DNA of 64,000 nt from Hwanghaeella grinnelliae (GTDB taxonomy: Bacteria; Pseudomonadota; Alphaproteobacteria; UBA8366; Aestuariispiraceae): positions 2,232,001 through 2,296,000 of the forward strand of contig NZ_SADE01000001.1 of the NCBI RefSeq assembly GCF_004005845.1, read 5' to 3'. How positions within the stretch are numbered: the first letter of the stretch is position 1; each line of letters begins with the position of its first letter. The notes under the pieces are model-generated. The model had not been told where the DNA came from. It saw nothing but the letters and a program-made list of their open reading frames with translations, and ran no database searches. Shown piece after piece: positions 53,533 to 62,385 of the stretch. Made by a program: the position numbers and the translations under genes.

Positions 53533-55385
53533 TGCACCTGTCCGCTCTTGCGCCGTCCGATAAGGATGCCCCCGACAAGTATCGCGCCTGCCACGAAAGG
53601 ACCGGCCGGGTTCGGCCAAATCGCCATCGCGATGGCCGCACCATACAACCCGATGTCCAGGAGTTTCACGCCACTCAATCGCGTTCCCGACAACAAGCCC
53701 GGCACGGAGACGACAAGAACCAATCCCGAAATAACGGCTTCCAGAATTGAGAGCATCCCACCCCGCATGGTCATTCCAGGATAAAGAAGCAGCGTGAACG
53801 GCACGATATAGGTTACCGCGCCCAACCGTACCGCTTCGATCGCGGCTGGCAACCAATCCGTCTTGGCGATTCCCGCGCCAACGAACACCGCCACACAAAC
53901 CGGCGGCGTGATCACGGAGATGGTCGCGAAATAGAAGACGAACAAATGAGCGGCAAGCGGGTCGACCCCGACCGCGATCATCGCCGGTGCCAAGACCGCT
54001 GCGACGAGGACATAGGCGGCGGTCGTTGGAAGTCCCATTCCCATGACCAGGCAAACCAAACCGACGATCAACGAAACCAAGACAACGGAATCACCCGCAA
54101 GCGTGACGATGAGCGAGGAGAGCGTAACGCCGATACCGGTCATGTTGATCATGGAAACAAGAATTTGGGCACCGGCCAGAAGCACGCCGATAATGACCAT
54201 GCCACGGCCCGCATCGGCCAGCCCTTCGACCACTTTCGATACCATGTCGCGCAGCGGCGTTTGCCCCGCATGGACAACGACGAAAGCCAACAGAAGACCG
54301 CATATGCCATAGAAGGCTGCGGTGGAGATGGACCGGCCCAGCCAAATCCCAATTCCCAAACCGCCAAGCGCGCAGAGCACGGGCAGTACGCGGCGCGGCT
54401 TAACGATGACGCTCCAAGCCGGCATCTCGTCTTCGGGCACCACCGCCAAGGAACGACGCTTGGCTATCATGTGGACGGTCACGAAGACCGACACATAGAA
54501 AAGGACCGCCGGGATTATGGCCGCCAAGATGATCGTGAGATAGGAGACGCCCAGGATCTCCGCCATCACGAAGGCGGCGGCCCCCATGATCGGCGGCGCG
54601 ATCTGTCCCCCGGTGGACGCCACCGCCTCGACAGCCGCAGCAAAGGGTGCCGGATATCCAAGCCGCTTCATCATCGGGATTGTGAAATTTCCGGTCGTTG
54701 CCACATTCGCGACGGCGGAACCCGAGATCATGCCGAACAAACCGCTGGCAATGGTCGCAATCTTCGCCGCACCACCCGGCTGCCGGCCGCCAAGCCGCGT
54801 GGCAAGGTCCATGAAAGCCTGGCCCCCGCCTGTATGAAGCAGCAAAGCGCCGAAAAGGACGAAAGCGGCAATCACCGTTGCGGCGACGCCCGTCAGCATT
54901 CCCCAAACGCCCAGATCGCCCAAGAAGATCGTTTCCGTCACGAAGGCGACATCGAACCCACGGTGCTGAAGCGCACCGGGCAGATGGTTGCCAAACAGCG
55001 CGTAGGCAATGCCGGTCGAAACCAGAATGGGAAAGATCGGGCCGACGGTGCGCCGCCCAAGTTCCAGTACGGCAATCACCAACCCGGCGGTGAGCCAGAT
55101 ATCCACCGCCTCCGCCCACGGCAATGTCGTCATGATCTTATCGTAGTTCACAACGACATAGGCGCAGGCGGCCACCGTCGCGGCGGTCAACGAAAGATCG
55201 ACAAGCGCACCCAAGGGACGCCATTTCCTGCCCGCCCCCAAGGGATAGAGCGCAAACCCAAGCGCCGTCGTCAAAGCGAGGAAGACGGCGCGCTGGATCA
55301 AGCCTTCAAAAGGACCGGTCGCGGCGGTGTAGAAAACGAAACACCCCACGAGAACGGCCAAGACCTGCTGGACTCGAAGAAACAT
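53529..55385 (-). CDS. TRAP transporter fused permease (TAXI type)
   Basis: A very hydrophobic 618-residue protein with about 16-17 segments has the DctM-like core (IAPPIMGAAAFVMAEILG and LPTTAAYVLVAAVLAPA), preceded by an N-terminal four-helix DctQ-like part. Such fused permeases work with TAXI-type binding proteins to import organic acids using a Na+ gradient. The binding protein gene is 22 bases upstream. It is coupled to the AtuA-like gene. Confidence 0.92.
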   Translation of the reverse strand: MFLRVQQVLAVLVGCFVFYTAATGPFEGLIQRAVFLALTTALGFALYPLGAGRKWRPLGALVDLSLTAATVAACAYVVVNYDKIMTTLPWAEAVDIWLTAGLVIAVLELGRRTVGPIFPILVSTGIAYALFGNHLPGALQHRGFDVAFVTETIFLGDLGVWGMLTGVAATVIAAFVLFGALLLHTGGGQAFMDLATRLGGRQPGGAAKIATIASGLFGMISGSAVANVATTGNFTIPMMKRLGYPAPFAAAVEAVASTGGQIAPPIMGAAAFVMAEILGVSYLTIILAAIIPAVLFYVSVFVTVHMIAKRRSLAVVPEDEMPAWSVIVKPRRVLPVLCALGGLGIGIWLGRSISTAAFYGICGLLLAFVVVHAGQTPLRDMVSKVVEGLADAGRGMVIIGVLLAGAQILVSMINMTGIGVTLSSLIVTLAGDSVVLVSLIVGLVCLVMGMGLPTTAAYVLVAAVLAPAMIAVGVDPLAAHLFVFYFATISVITPPVCVAVFVGAGIAKTDWLPAAIEAVRLGAVTYIVPFTLLLYPGMTMRGGMLSILEAVISGLVLVVSVPGLLSGTRLSGVKLLDIGLYGAAIAMAIWPNPAGPFVAGAILVGGILIGRRKSGQVQ

Positions 55386-55407
55386 GGACTTGGCCGCCCC
55401 GCTTAGA

Positions 55408-56379
55408 TCAATTGGCCGGCTTCAGTTTGGCCGGAAGATCATATCCGTTTTCTTCGAACCACCGGGCCGCACCGGGATGCAGCGGCACCGTGCCGTATTG
55501 CAGCGTCAGTTCGGCAAGGTTCACGCCCTTAACGCTGGCCATGGCATTCCCCTGCGCGGATTTGTCTTCCATGATCGCTTTCACGATCTTGTAGGCATCC
55601 TCTTCCGACAGGTCGGGCCCGGCGGCAACGCCGACACCGAAACTCCAAGTCTTATAGGCCGGAACGCCATCGGCCGCGCCGGCGGGAATGTCCACAACGG
55701 AAATGTCCGGCATTTCAGAGGTCAGCGTCTTCGCCTGCGCATCGCTCAATCCCAAGATACGGATCGGGGTTTGCGTGGCGATATCCATCGTCGATGAATC
55801 GAGCTTCAATCCCGCGCCCGATTTCACATACCCGGCGACGCGGTTGTCCTTGATGGCACTGACGATATCGGTGGTGGATCCGCGTACATAGTCGGCGGAA
55901 AGGCCCAGGGTGTTGAAGACCGCTTCCGTCGTCGCTTCGGTCGCCGACCCTTTGATGCCGGGATTGAAGCGAACGCCGTTGAGCCCTTCCAGATTCTCGA
56001 CCGATGCATCAGCGCGGGTCACGACATTTTGCGGCGCGCCGGTATAGACCCAAAGCAGAGACAGATTCTGCGGTTTGCCATCGAATTTCTTGGTTCCGGA
56101 GACGGCATGCTGAACCACGTTCGTGGTCACCAGACCCAGATCGATCTGCCCGCGCTCCATGCGCCGCATATTGTCCAGCGTCGCGCCCGTCTCAACGACC
56201 GTTGCGTTCAGGCCGTCGGCTTTCTCGTTGATCAATTGCCCCACGGCAACGAAGTAGCCGTAATGACTGGAAGACGCTGAGGTCGACCCGACAAGCAAGT
56301 TCTTGTCGGCGGCGGCGGCGGTGCCGGCAACGGAAAACGCCACGGTGGCGCCCAAGAGCGCCCGAGTAATGGAATTCAT
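55408..56379 (-). CDS. TAXI-type TRAP transporter substrate-binding protein
   Basis: The start at 56379 has a strong GGAGGAAATC and yields an N-terminal signal peptide (LLGATVAFSVAGTAAA), so the protein is periplasmic. The TAXI core contains LLVGSTSASSSHYGYFVA and LGLVTTNVVQHAVSG. Length is 323 residues. It is the first gene of the operon with the fused permease and the AtuA pair, and divergent from a LysR regulator. Confidence 0.92.
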   Translation of the reverse strand: MNSITRALLGATVAFSVAGTAAAADKNLLVGSTSASSSHYGYFVAVGQLINEKADGLNATVVETGATLDNMRRMERGQIDLGLVTTNVVQHAVSGTKKFDGKPQNLSLLWVYTGAPQNVVTRADASVENLEGLNGVRFNPGIKGSATEATTEAVFNTLGLSADYVRGSTTDIVSAIKDNRVAGYVKSGAGLKLDSSTMDIATQTPIRILGLSDAQAKTLTSEMPDISVVDIPAGAADGVPAYKTWSFGVGVAAGPDLSEEDAYKIVKAIMEDKSAQGNAMASVKGVNLAELTLQYGTVPLHPGAARWFEENGYDLPAKLKPAN

Positions 56380-56476
56380 GATTTCCTCCCTATTTACGAC
56401 CTGTAATCCAGGTTCATCCACTACGCTATCCCTGAAACTTTGTTGCTAGAATTTCATTTTTTTCTATTATTGTTGC

Positions 56477-57397
56477 ATGAATCACAATTATCCCGATCTA
56501 AGAGACTGCCGCGCCTTCATGTCCGTCTACCGGCACCAGTCGTTTCGCCGTGCCGCGGAGGAGATCGGGCTGTCGCCATCCGCCTTGTCACGCCAGATCG
56601 TCGCCTTGGAAGAGACCGTTGGCGCGCGCCTCTTCAACCGGGATACCCGCAACGTCTTTCCCACGGATCAAGGAGACGCTTTCGCCACATTGGCCGAAAG
56701 GATGCTGAACGTTGCCGGTCTGGAGATGTCCGATTTCCAGGCCTATCTGTCCGCCCGTCATGGGCGGTTGGTTATTGCGGGGTTGCCGTCGGTGACAGCC
56801 GGTTTGCTGCCGCGTCTTTTAACCCACTTCAAAACCGCGCATCCCAATGTAGACGTCCGAGTCCTCGACGCGCTTTCAGACAGCGTCCTTCATGCCGTCG
56901 AAAACGGTGAGGCGGATATCGGGTTCACCGCCGCCACGGTCAGTCCGCGCAGCCGCCTGTCCTTCCTGCGCCTGCTGGAGGACCGTTTCATTGCCATCGG
57001 CACGCCCGATAGCGCATTGGCGGAAGATCGTCCCTATTCCTGGGAAGAAGTGGTGGAGATGCCTTTCATCGCCATGGCGGCGGGAACCAGCGTAAGGGAG
57101 TTGGTTGACTGGGCTTGTCAGCGCATCGGCCATCCGCTGGAACCGAAATACGAAGTGTCCCATCTAGCAACAGCCGGCGCTTTGGTAAGTGAGGGATTGG
57201 GCATCACCGCCCTGCCCCACCTGACCCTGCCGGTCCTCGGCAATTGGGGACTCATCCAGCGGCCAATCCTGGATTTTGGTACCGAACGGCGGATCGGTCT
57301 GATCTGGCGCGCGGGCCAGGTTCTGTCACCCAGCGCCAACGCTTTTCTGAATATCGTGCGGAGCAATCTTTCCGAAGGGCCCGCCCTGTCCCCGTGA
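56477..57397 (+). CDS. LysR family transcriptional regulator
   Basis: The N-terminal winged helix (SFRRAAEEIGLSPSALSRQI at residues 16-35) and a periplasmic-binding-like effector domain fill 306 residues. It is divergent from the TAXI operon, with a 97-base AT-rich gap, and so is the probable acid-sensing activator. Initiation is at ATG 56477; no good Shine-Dalgarno is visible. Confidence 0.93.
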   Translation: MNHNYPDLRDCRAFMSVYRHQSFRRAAEEIGLSPSALSRQIVALEETVGARLFNRDTRNVFPTDQGDAFATLAERMLNVAGLEMSDFQAYLSARHGRLVIAGLPSVTAGLLPRLLTHFKTAHPNVDVRVLDALSDSVLHAVENGEADIGFTAATVSPRSRLSFLRLLEDRFIAIGTPDSALAEDRPYSWEEVVEMPFIAMAAGTSVRELVDWACQRIGHPLEPKYEVSHLATAGALVSEGLGITALPHLTLPVLGNWGLIQRPILDFGTERRIGLIWRAGQVLSPSANAFLNIVRSNLSEGPALSP

Positions 57398-57473
57398 CGG
57401 CCGGCGGTTTGGCCGAAACAGCATGCCGCCCCGGGGACTTCAGGCTGGTTAGAAGATCAACGGCCGTCCGCGA

Positions 57474-57512
57474 ACGGTCCCGGTCGTGAGGTATATGGGA
57501 AAGCGGGACCGT
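57474..57512. repeat. Perfect 9-base inverted repeat with 21-base spacer
   Basis: ACGGTCCCG at 57474-57482 and CGGGACCGT at 57504-57512 are exact complements. They lie in the 263-base gap between the convergent lysR and glnT genes. No T-run follows, so a bidirectional hairpin or protein-binding site is as likely as a terminator. Confidence 0.6.
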
Positions 57513-57660
57513 CCGTGGATTGCACGATGACCTTCTGCTCGAAAAACGTAGTTTTGCCTTTGGGCTTTACCCCCTTATGCAAACCACTTTTCCCGAACCG
57601 GCGCCATACGACACCGGCTAACGTTTCGTTGCGTCACGGGTAAAGTTGCCCAAACGTGGA

Positions 57661-59076
57661 TTACAGGAACTCCAGCATGTCTTCCCGCTCTTCCGCATAG
57701 ACCGTGTAGAAGCTGCGTTCCCATTCCTTCATCTTGAAATCCAGATAGATATCGCGGAACTCCTCGCCGAAGGTCGAGACAACCAGTGGATCGGTCTCGA
57801 ACCCTTCCAGGGCTTCCAACAAGGTCCGCGGCAGTCGGCGGATGGTGCCGCCCTTTACCTTATGCACGCCCTTGGCCGACGCTTTGCCCAGGCTTTGGTA
57901 TAGGTTCTGATTGAAGGGCCGGCCCGGATCCGCCTGCTTTGCAATGCCTTCCAGTCCGGCATTCAGGGACAAGGCGGCGGACAGGTAGAAATTCGCGGCC
58001 ATATCCGGCGCACGGTTCTCGATGCAGGGGCGGCTCATCGGCAGGCGCAGCATGGCGGACCGGTTGTTGTCGCCATAACAGCGCAGCACCGGCGCCCAGC
58101 TCATATCCGGCATGGCACCCTGTGCCAGCAATCCTTTATACGAATTATGCGTCGGACAGGTGATTGCCGAAAGCGCTTGGGCGTGATCAAGCAGCCCCGA
58201 AACGAAATGGTAGCCAAGATCGGGGAAAGCGATGCCATGTTTTTCGGCCAAGGCGCCCGTCCCCACCGCATCGCGGTCGAACAGGTTTTCGCCTGTCTTC
58301 GCATCGGCAAGCGACATATTGAAATGCGCGCCAGACCTGAAATCGGTCGAAAAAGGTTTCGGCATGAAAGAGGCGACCATGCCATTCTGCTGCGCGATCG
58401 ATTTCGCCATCAGGCGGAAGAACGTCACGCGATCGGCCATGGTAAGCACATCGGCATAGTCGAAATCGGTTTCGAATTGTCCCCTTCCGCCTTCGGCATC
58501 AAAGGAATAGACGCCCCAGCCAAGCTCGTTCATCGCCGCCACCAGCGGGTCCAGGAAGGACGCCGCCTGGATCGTCTGGTTCACGTCATAGGCCGGGCAC
58601 GGTCCCTTGAAGGGCCGTTCCTGCACCGGCTCTATGCCCTGGTCGGTTTTGCGATAGACGTAAAATTCCGTCTCGACACCCAAGTTGAAGGCATAGCCTT
58701 GCTTTGCGGCTTCCGCGACCGCCTTTTTCAGGATGGTCCGGGAGCAGTTCGCATAGGGTTCACCATGATAGTAGAGATCGGCGGCAAACCAGGCGAAGCG
58801 TTTGTCCCAAGGCAGGACGGTCATGGTCGACAGGTCGGGAACGGCAGCGCACTCATCTTGTTCGGGGCCGATCAATCCCATGCCGTCCATCGCGCCGACG
58901 GTGAACAGTTCTGACCCTTTTGCCATCTTTTCGAACTTGTCGACCGGCACGGTCTTGGCTTTCGGAACGCCGTTCACATCGACATAGGCGGCGAAGCAAT
59001 ATTTGACGCCCAGCTCTTCCAGTTTCCGCTTGGTTTCGGCAATCAAGGCCGGGTCATTCACAGTCGCTTCACTCAT
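57661..59076 (-). CDS. glnT: Type III glutamine synthetase-like (GlnT/GmaS group)
   Basis: The enzyme ligates ammonia or a small amine to glutamate with ATP. GVETEFYVYRK holds metal-binding glutamates and SFDAEGGRGQFETDFDY is the family core; HNSYKGL and RLPMSRPCIENRAPD follow. The start at 59076 (MSEATVN, 471 residues) follows GGGGA, and the upstream start at 59100 would lie only about 7 bases from the predicted sigma-54 transcript start. The GlnT/GmaS group includes gamma-glutamylmethylamide synthetases, so an amine substrate is possible. It is divergent from the creatininase gene. Confidence 0.86.
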   Translation of the reverse strand: MSEATVNDPALIAETKRKLEELGVKYCFAAYVDVNGVPKAKTVPVDKFEKMAKGSELFTVGAMDGMGLIGPEQDECAAVPDLSTMTVLPWDKRFAWFAADLYYHGEPYANCSRTILKKAVAEAAKQGYAFNLGVETEFYVYRKTDQGIEPVQERPFKGPCPAYDVNQTIQAASFLDPLVAAMNELGWGVYSFDAEGGRGQFETDFDYADVLTMADRVTFFRLMAKSIAQQNGMVASFMPKPFSTDFRSGAHFNMSLADAKTGENLFDRDAVGTGALAEKHGIAFPDLGYHFVSGLLDHAQALSAITCPTHNSYKGLLAQGAMPDMSWAPVLRCYGDNNRSAMLRLPMSRPCIENRAPDMAANFYLSAALSLNAGLEGIAKQADPGRPFNQNLYQSLGKASAKGVHKVKGGTIRRLPRTLLEALEGFETDPLVVSTFGEEFRDIYLDFKMKEWERSFYTVYAEEREDMLEFL

Positions 59077-59117
59077 TTGGTGTCCCCAAAAATGGTTCAT
59101 AGGATTGTGGGCTATTC

Positions 59118-59133
59118 AGCAAGAAGAAGGCCA
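59118..59133 (-). promoter_or_regulatory. Candidate sigma-54 promoter of glnT
   Basis: On the minus strand TGGCCTTCTTCTTGCT matches TGGC-N7-TTGCW with correct spacing. The transcript would begin near 59107, leaving a leader of about 31 bases to the start at 59076. Confidence 0.6.
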
Positions 59134-59193
59134 TTTCCGGGGTGCCCGACCGCGATGATACCAAGCCTTTGATTTCCATGGGCCGGCACCTTG

Positions 59194-59236
59194 ATCATGA
59201 CTACCAGCGTAAATGTCTACTTTTTAATCATGGCTA
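59194..59236. repeat. Two direct repeats ATCATGRCTA
   Basis: Copies at 59194-59203 and 59227-59236 differ at one base and are spaced about three helical turns apart, within the region between the two sigma-54-type promoters. They are candidate enhancer-protein sites. Confidence 0.45.
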
Positions 59237-59331
59237 TTAATTAGGCATTCTGAAAAATGAATCAGTTCAAAGTTTAGGCAACCGACCCCCTGCATTAGGA
59301 AAAAACCAAACAGAATCAATTGGAACCGAGC

Positions 59332-59347
59332 TGGCATATCCATTGCT
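59332..59347 (+). promoter_or_regulatory. Candidate sigma-54 promoter of the creatininase gene
   Basis: TGGCATATCCATTGCT matches TGGCA-N6-TTGCW exactly in position. The transcript would begin near 59358, about 71 bases before the start at 59429, which has its own GAGGAGAG Shine-Dalgarno. Confidence 0.65.
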
Positions 59348-59428
59348 CTTCCTTATCCATCCGCAAGGGCGGATCGGACACGGGGCTATAGCTGCAATCC
59401 GCGTCCCGATACACTGTGAGGAGAGCGC

Positions 59429-60193
59429 ATGCCGCGTTGGGATTTGATGACCAGCACCGAGATCGGCGCCGCCATCGCGTCGGGGATAGATCTCGCCATT
59501 CTGCCTGTGGGCGCAACGGAACAACACGGCCCCCATCTGGCCAGCGGATGCGACACGATTTCCGCTGAAACAATCGCCGTTTTGGCCTCCGAGAAAAGCG
59601 GCGCCTTGGTCCTACCCGGTATTCCCTACGGATGTTCACTGGGGCATACGGACAAATGGCCCGGCACATTGTCTCTGCATCCGATGACACTGACACAGGT
59701 CGTCCTGGAATGCTGCCGATGGCTGCAGAAGAACGGGATTCGGAAGGTCCTGCTGCTGTCCGGCCATGCCACCAACGACCCGCCCCTGCGCAGTGCGATC
59801 CTGCAATTGCGCTATGAACAGCCTGAATGCCAATACGCGACCATGGGGTTGTGGGAAATTTCAACCCGGGCGCGCGACCTTTATCTGCGCGACGGGGACG
59901 ACATCCACGCCAATCGCGGCGAGACATCGGTTTTGATGCATTTGCGCCCGGAAATGGTCCGCATAGACAAGGCCGAAGACGTCGGCGACGTCACACCCGG
60001 CAAGGTCTTTTCCTACGCCATGCCGGCGACGACGCCCAACGGTGTCGTCGGGCGGCCCTCGGAATCCACAGCCGAAGACGGCGAAATGATGGTCCGCGCG
60101 ATTGTGGAAGACCTGGAAGACTGGATTGAAAAGGCCCTGGCCGAAGGTTGGCCGGAAATACCCGACGCTTGCGGCCCCGTGGCCGCCGAATAG
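59429..60193 (+). CDS. Creatininase-family amidohydrolase
   Basis: The metal-binding segment GATEQHGPHLASGCDT holds Glu31, His33 and Asp42, and LLSGHATN plus RGETSVLMH supply further ligands. Such enzymes hydrolyse cyclic or linear amides (creatinine, formamides, mycofactocin precursors) with zinc or manganese. At 254 residues it is the standard length. Its promoter is of the sigma-54 type and it lies upstream of a nitrogen-type ABC importer, so it probably releases ammonia or an amine from an imported amide. Confidence 0.88.
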   Translation: MPRWDLMTSTEIGAAIASGIDLAILPVGATEQHGPHLASGCDTISAETIAVLASEKSGALVLPGIPYGCSLGHTDKWPGTLSLHPMTLTQVVLECCRWLQKNGIRKVLLLSGHATNDPPLRSAILQLRYEQPECQYATMGLWEISTRARDLYLRDGDDIHANRGETSVLMHLRPEMVRIDKAEDVGDVTPGKVFSYAMPATTPNGVVGRPSESTAEDGEMMVRAIVEDLEDWIEKALAEGWPEIPDACGPVAAE

Positions 60194-60297
60194 GCACGGA
60201 CCCGGCAAGCACGGACAGAGATTGGTTTTGAAAAATGGCGCGCCATCAACAAGCGCCGGACGAACAGGGAAGTGGAACGGCCCATAGCCAAGTTTCA

Positions 60298-60315
60298 CGC
60301 GGGGCTTAACCCGCG
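60298..60315 (+). promoter_or_regulatory. Leader hairpin before the ABC binding-protein gene
   Basis: CGCGGG (60298-60303) and CCCGCG (60310-60315) form a perfect 6-base stem with a 6-base loop, about 8 bases before the GGAGAAGGAGAG Shine-Dalgarno. It may stabilise the binding-protein transcript after processing. Confidence 0.4.
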
Positions 60316-60339
60316 ATTTGTGGAGAAGGAGAGTATTCC

Positions 60340-61437
60340 ATGGTGACCAAGAAGTTCTCGCTCAAAAATTTCTCAGTGGGGAAGATGGCCTCGGCCGTTG
60401 CCATCGCCGCAGCCCTGCTGACCGGGGCCGTTGGCGCCGCGGAAGCGAAGACCTACAAATTCGGATACAACATCTATGTCGGCTTCATGCCCTATGGCTG
60501 GATGGCGCAAAACGGCATCCTTGAAAAATGGGCCAAGAAATACGGCGTCGACATCGAAGTCATTCAGGTCAACGACTATGTCGGCGGCATCAACCAGTTC
60601 ACCGCCGGTGAGTTGGACGGCATGGCCGTCGCCTCCATGGACGGATTGACGATCCCGGCCGCCAGCGGCGTGGATACCACGATCATGCTGGCCGGCGACT
60701 TCTCGAACGGCAATGACGGCATCCTTTCCAAGAAGGTTTCCGACATCAAGTCACTGAAGGGTGAGACCATTCACCTCTTCGAACTGACCGTGTCGCACTA
60801 TTTGCTGTCGCGGGCGCTTGAACTGAACGGCATGTCGCTGCGCGACGTGAAGACCGTCAACATCACCGATGCGGATATCGCGCCGGCCTATTTGGGGTCC
60901 GACGAATTGGTGCATGCGGTGGCCTGGAACCCGATGCTGCTGCAGATGGAAACCAAGGTCGAAGGCTCGAAGCGGATCTTTGACAGCGCCTCCACGCCGG
61001 AAGAAATCGTCGACGTGATGCTGATGCACACGAAGACGGTTGAAGAGCACCCGGAAGTGGCCAAGGCCTTTGTCGGCGCTTGGTACGAAACCATGCAGAT
61101 CATGAGCAAGGGCGGCTTCGTGGGCGAAGCGATGATCGCGGATCTCGCCGATGCCTCCGGCGGCACCGTGCCGGAATACAAAGCGCAACTCGATAGCACG
61201 AAGATGTACTACGATCCGGCCGAAGCCCTGGACCTGATGAACTCTAAGCGTCATCAGAAGACCTGGGACTTCGTACGCACGTTCTCCTTCGATGTGGGCT
61301 TGTTCGGCGAAGCCGCGACCTCGGCCGATTTCATCGGCATCGAGTTCCCGGACGGCACCGTTCTGGGCGACAAGGACAACATCCAGCTGCGCATCAACTC
61401 TTCCTTCACCGAAATGGCCGTGAAGGGCGAACTCTAA
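60340..61437 (+). CDS. ABC transporter periplasmic substrate-binding protein (SsuA/NrtA-like, urea-type)
   Basis: A signal peptide (ASAVAIAAALLTGAVGAAEA) precedes a binding-protein fold with YNIYVGFMPYGWMAQNG and QFTAGELDGMAVASMDG. The layout resembles the NrtA/SsuA/TauA group and most closely the members seen beside urea-carboxylase genes. A strong GGAGAAGGAGAG precedes the start. It is the first gene of a three-gene importer and follows the creatininase gene by 146 bases. The ligand is probably a small nitrogen compound. Confidence 0.82.
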   Translation: MVTKKFSLKNFSVGKMASAVAIAAALLTGAVGAAEAKTYKFGYNIYVGFMPYGWMAQNGILEKWAKKYGVDIEVIQVNDYVGGINQFTAGELDGMAVASMDGLTIPAASGVDTTIMLAGDFSNGNDGILSKKVSDIKSLKGETIHLFELTVSHYLLSRALELNGMSLRDVKTVNITDADIAPAYLGSDELVHAVAWNPMLLQMETKVEGSKRIFDSASTPEEIVDVMLMHTKTVEEHPEVAKAFVGAWYETMQIMSKGGFVGEAMIADLADASGGTVPEYKAQLDSTKMYYDPAEALDLMNSKRHQKTWDFVRTFSFDVGLFGEAATSADFIGIEFPDGTVLGDKDNIQLRINSSFTEMAVKGEL

Positions 61438-61551
61438 ACCTTGTCCGGCGGATAATTCCGGCGCGGCCCACACCAGGGCCGCGCCGGTTCCCGCAAGTTC
61501 CGTTCAAGTTCGACTTCGCGCCATTAATTTCAGGCTTCAAGGGTCAGGGTC

Positions 61552-62364
61552 ATGCGTCGCGCCATCAATTACGTGCCGGACCGGCATAGCGGTCTCATTC
61601 TGGCGATCTTGCCGTTCGTCTTCTTGATGGGGATATACTTGGTCGGGTCGGATGCCCGGTTGAGCGCCAATCCCGACGACAAACTGATGCCGGGACTGAA
61701 AGCTTTCTTCGATGCCATCAACCACCTCGCCTTCACCGAAAACAGAAGGACCGGCGAATACGTCTTCTGGACCGACACGCTGATCAGCCTGCAACGCATT
61801 TTCATCGGCCTATCGATTTCCACAGTACTGGCCATCGTCATCGGTTTGCCAATCGGGCTTCTGCCGTATCTGAACCGGCTGTTCGGCCCCTTCATGGCCG
61901 CCTTCTCGTTGATCCCCCCACTGGCGGTCCTGCCTATTCTTTTCATCATTTTTGGATTGGGCGAACTTTCCAAAATCGTTCTAATCATCTTCGGCGTTGC
62001 CCCCTTCCTGATCCGGGACATGGCAATGGCCACGCTGGCGATACCGAAGGAACAAATCGTCAAGGCGCAGACTTTAAGCGCATCCAGTTGGCAGATCCTC
62101 ATCCATGTCGTCTTCCCGCAGGTTCTGCCGCGGTTGTTCGACTCGCTTCGCCTGATGCTGGGCGCAACCTGGCTGTTCTTGATCGCCGCGGAGGCAATCG
62201 CTTCGGAAGGCGGTTTGGGCTATCGGATCTTCCTGGTGCGGCGTTACCTCGCCATGGACGTCATCTTGCCCTATGTCGCCTGGATCACCCTGCTGGCCTT
62301 CCTGATGGACTATTTCCTGATGCTAGGGTCGCGCGCCATGTGCCGCTGGCACCACATCCGTTAA
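61552..62364 (+). CDS. ABC transporter permease (SsuC/TauC-like)
   Basis: About six membrane segments and the ABC-coupling EAA-like loop (TLSASSWQILIHVVFPQVLP) identify an inner-membrane permease. Two copies assemble with the ATPase encoded next. The 270-residue length is normal. It lies 114 bases after the binding-protein gene and 21 bases before the ATPase gene. Confidence 0.92.
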   Translation: MRRAINYVPDRHSGLILAILPFVFLMGIYLVGSDARLSANPDDKLMPGLKAFFDAINHLAFTENRRTGEYVFWTDTLISLQRIFIGLSISTVLAIVIGLPIGLLPYLNRLFGPFMAAFSLIPPLAVLPILFIIFGLGELSKIVLIIFGVAPFLIRDMAMATLAIPKEQIVKAQTLSASSWQILIHVVFPQVLPRLFDSLRLMLGATWLFLIAAEAIASEGGLGYRIFLVRRYLAMDVILPYVAWITLLAFLMDYFLMLGSRAMCRWHHIR

Positions 62365-62385
62365 GCCGGAAAGGACCGACGCGGC

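Larger units (their letters stand above)
59077..59428. other. 352-base divergent nitrogen-control region
   Basis: No gene is seen. The region carries two facing sigma-54-type promoters (59118-59133 minus, 59332-59347 plus) and, between them, two direct repeats ATCATGRCTA at 59194-59203 and 59227-59236, 33 bases apart. The central part is markedly AT-rich. It looks like a shared enhancer region for glnT and the creatininase/ABC genes. Confidence 0.55.

Noticed and set aside
59134-59331. NtrC sites in the divergent nitrogen region
   Set aside because: Only isolated GGTGC and GCACC half sites occur, more than 30 bases apart, not the GCAC-N5-GTGC palindrome.
60194-60339. Guanidine-I (ykkC) riboswitch upstream of the ABC binding-protein gene
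   Set aside because: The importer type made this worth checking, but the leader has neither the conserved ykkC core sequences nor the expected pairing; only a short GC hairpin is present.
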